Under the pieces are notes generated by a model. The model was not told the origin of the DNA, made no database searches, and was given only the letters and a program-made list of their open reading frames with translations. Positions 62,550 to 64,000 of a stretch of DNA of 64,000 nucleotides are shown piece after piece. The position numbers were made by a program, and so were the translations under genes. Source of the DNA: Episyrphus balteatus (lineage: Eukaryota; Arthropoda; Insecta; Diptera; Syrphidae); NCBI RefSeq assembly GCF_945859705.1, contig NC_079134.1:65760437-65824436 (forward strand), in the 5' to 3' direction. Within the stretch, counting starts at the first letter, position 1; every line of letters starts with the position of its first letter.

Positions 62550-64000
62550 ATGGATAAAACATTAAATCAGTTAAGTTTGACTGAGCTTAAGCCGGAATTA
62601 ATTAAGCGAGGACTTCCTTAGACACATTTCAATTGAAATTGTAATGCCAGAAGAACAAGTAAGTACTAGTTCCGATATGTCGTCCATGATGGCTGCTCTC
62701 CTTGCAAAATTTGAAGAAAAGAAAGAGCAAATAGAAAAACAACGCAATGAACAGAGAGAACAATTAGAAAACCAACAGAGTAGTGTTCTCGAAAAAATTG
62801 AGGCACAACGTAATGAACAAAAGAGTGCACAACAGAATCTTTTCGAAAAAATGGAGAAACAAGACTATGAGCAAAAGAACCTTCTTGAAGAACGGAAAAA
62901 TCTTTCAGAGGGAAAACTTGCTGATTTCGAGAAAAAGTTCACTGCTTTTGACGAACGTGTCGAAGAAAAGCTGTTGGCGATGGACACAAAGTTCGAAGAT
63001 AAATTCCAAGACATGACTAGAGAGTTGGACAAGGTTCGAAAAATTAAGGCCCGAGAAAGTTCTGTTGAGTATCCAAAGAAGAAGGAAATGCATCCACCAA
63101 CATTTGATAGACAAAGTTTGAATTCATCCCGTTTATTTTTCATTCGTGCTGTTAGACTCTGGAATTCTCTCCCATCAACAATCAAATTAATTGTAAATGT
63201 TAAAAAGTTTAAAACTGCAATTTTTCTTCATTTCTCATCCCTCCCAGTCCAACATTAACCCTAATCCCACTATGATCCTATTCCCAAATCCCTCATCCCA
63301 CAAAGATTTGCTCATCATAATTTATCTTTTTAATTTTTGTTTTCTTAATCAATGTTAACTTTACATACCTAACTTAGTACTATAAAAAATGTAATCTTGC
63401 TGTACAAACCGTTATTGTTAATAAATAAACTTAAACTTATAAAGTTCTTGGTCGATCTACAAGAAACTGTTTGAGGCAGCTGCCACAACAAACGGATGAC
63501 GAAGACAAATGTATAGCGCTGACTCTATCTCTTAGAGGTCCTGCTGCTGAGTTGTTACAAACTTTACCGCTAGAAAATAATGGTAACTTTAACGCTCTTG
63601 TCCAGGTCAATGAAAAACGCTTTGGAGATTTGCATATGCAAGAAGTCTTTCACGTCCAACTGAATACAAGAGTCCAGAAAAGAGGAGAAACTCTGCAACA
63701 ACTCCAAGCTGATATTGAAAGGTTAGCTCATCTGGCATATCCTACAGCAGGAGACGACATTATCAATCAGTTTGCGACAGAAGCCTTTGTTGGTGCTGTA
63801 TCTGATAAAAATCTTCAGCGTGCGATTCGAACAGCCGGAAAACGTTCCCTTCCTGAAGCATTAGCGTTCGCCCTTACTATGGAAGCAGCAGAACAGGCTT
63901 CTCAAGGCGTTCATCGGGTAAGAGAAGTTAAAGTTTAGGAATGCTCTTGTCAAAAACTCGCATACCAAAGAAACCAGCGAGACGGAGCTGCTCGATGCTG
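62550..64000 (+). pseudogene. Gag of Gypsy copy 3, interrupted
   Basis: ATG at 62550 is followed by TLNQLSLTELKPELIKRGLP, then a stop because about 57 bp of the SAP segment is deleted. The coiled coil (about 62660-63050) is K/E/Q-rich, then HPPTFDRQS is cut by the LINE. Capsid resumes at 63447 with DEDKCIALTLSLRGPAAELL and continues to AAEQASQGVHRV. A TAG near 63937 ends the frame shortly before the knuckle. It keeps CGG and CAG codons at two positions where copy 1 has stops. Confidence 0.85.
63119..63440 (+). mobile_element. 5'-truncated LINE in Gypsy gag, 6-bp TSD
   Basis: NSSRLFFIRAVRLWNSLPST and 3' UTR, ending in two ACTTAA-type units. AAAGTT is duplicated at 63113-63118 and 63441-63446. 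Copy 1 shows the empty site (gacaaagttcttgg near 19942). Same family as 30270-31440. Confidence 0.92.

Larger units (their letters stand above)
62055..64000 (+). mobile_element. Ty3/Gypsy copy 3 (SAP-Gag family), runs off the window
   Basis: LTR part, primer site at 62434, gag with a deletion in the SAP segment and a LINE insertion at 63119-63440. Its right side continues beyond the window. A TGTAA start of the LTR is not visible, so the left end is truncated or diverged. Confidence 0.85.

Overview
The window is insect nuclear DNA (AT-rich, arthropod-type retroelements, no bacterial features). I cannot name the species; a fly is plausible but unproven. Apart from one short intact open frame near the left end, I see no ordinary host gene. 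Almost everything recognisable is a transposable element, a fragment of one, or a palindromic or tandem repeat, many nested inside each other. This looks like a slowly decaying repeat domain.

Layout. 0.2-1.25 kb: three tandem ~154-bp repeats with TATA-like boxes in front of an intact 195-codon frame with a poly(A) signal. 1.6-4.65 kb: a long RNase H-bearing non-LTR retrotransposon (I/LOA-like), minus strand, with a 27-bp inverted duplication at its 5' break and a TTAGG-like tail. 4.9-12.1 kb: two broken non-LTR elements interrupted by MITEs (one with a tRNA-like segment, one hAT-type with a perfect 8-bp target duplication) and by an unknown 1.3-kb insertion with a 10-bp duplication. 13.0-15.1 kb: tandem and inverted ~350-bp units carrying complete hammerhead self-cleaving ribozyme motifs, flanked by a 15-bp target duplication. 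This is a retrozyme-like insertion and the most interesting object here. 15.6-16.25 kb: a ~54-bp minisatellite. 17.4-18.3 kb: an integrase fragment of one Ty3/Gypsy lineage. 18.6-29.0 kb: a Ty3/Gypsy element with a SAP-domain Gag, five in-frame stops, a GTAT target duplication and a full-length CR1-like element in its 3' LTR.

29.5-37.6 kb: a Penelope-like element (PLE) split by two non-LTR elements and several palindromic elements, ending in a hammerhead-like core. One inserted LINE ends in a (ACTTAA)n tail expanded to over 500 bp. 37.6-47.7 kb: two direct copies of a ~1-kb repeat around a foldback-like element (10 and 8 inverted copies of a 159-bp unit), a second PLE tail and two large palindromes. 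47.7-54.4 kb: more TIR elements and MITEs. 54.5-62 kb: a broken Jockey-like element on the minus strand, split by a second, deleted copy of the SAP-Gypsy. 62-64 kb: a third Gypsy copy, itself hit by the same LINE family as at 31 kb and cut by the window end.

The autonomous elements are mostly dead here, but they represent the machineries (LINE reverse transcriptase/endonuclease, PLE, hAT and Harbinger-type transposases) that could have moved the non-autonomous pieces. Target-site duplications, and in a few cases an empty site in a sister copy, give the order of events.
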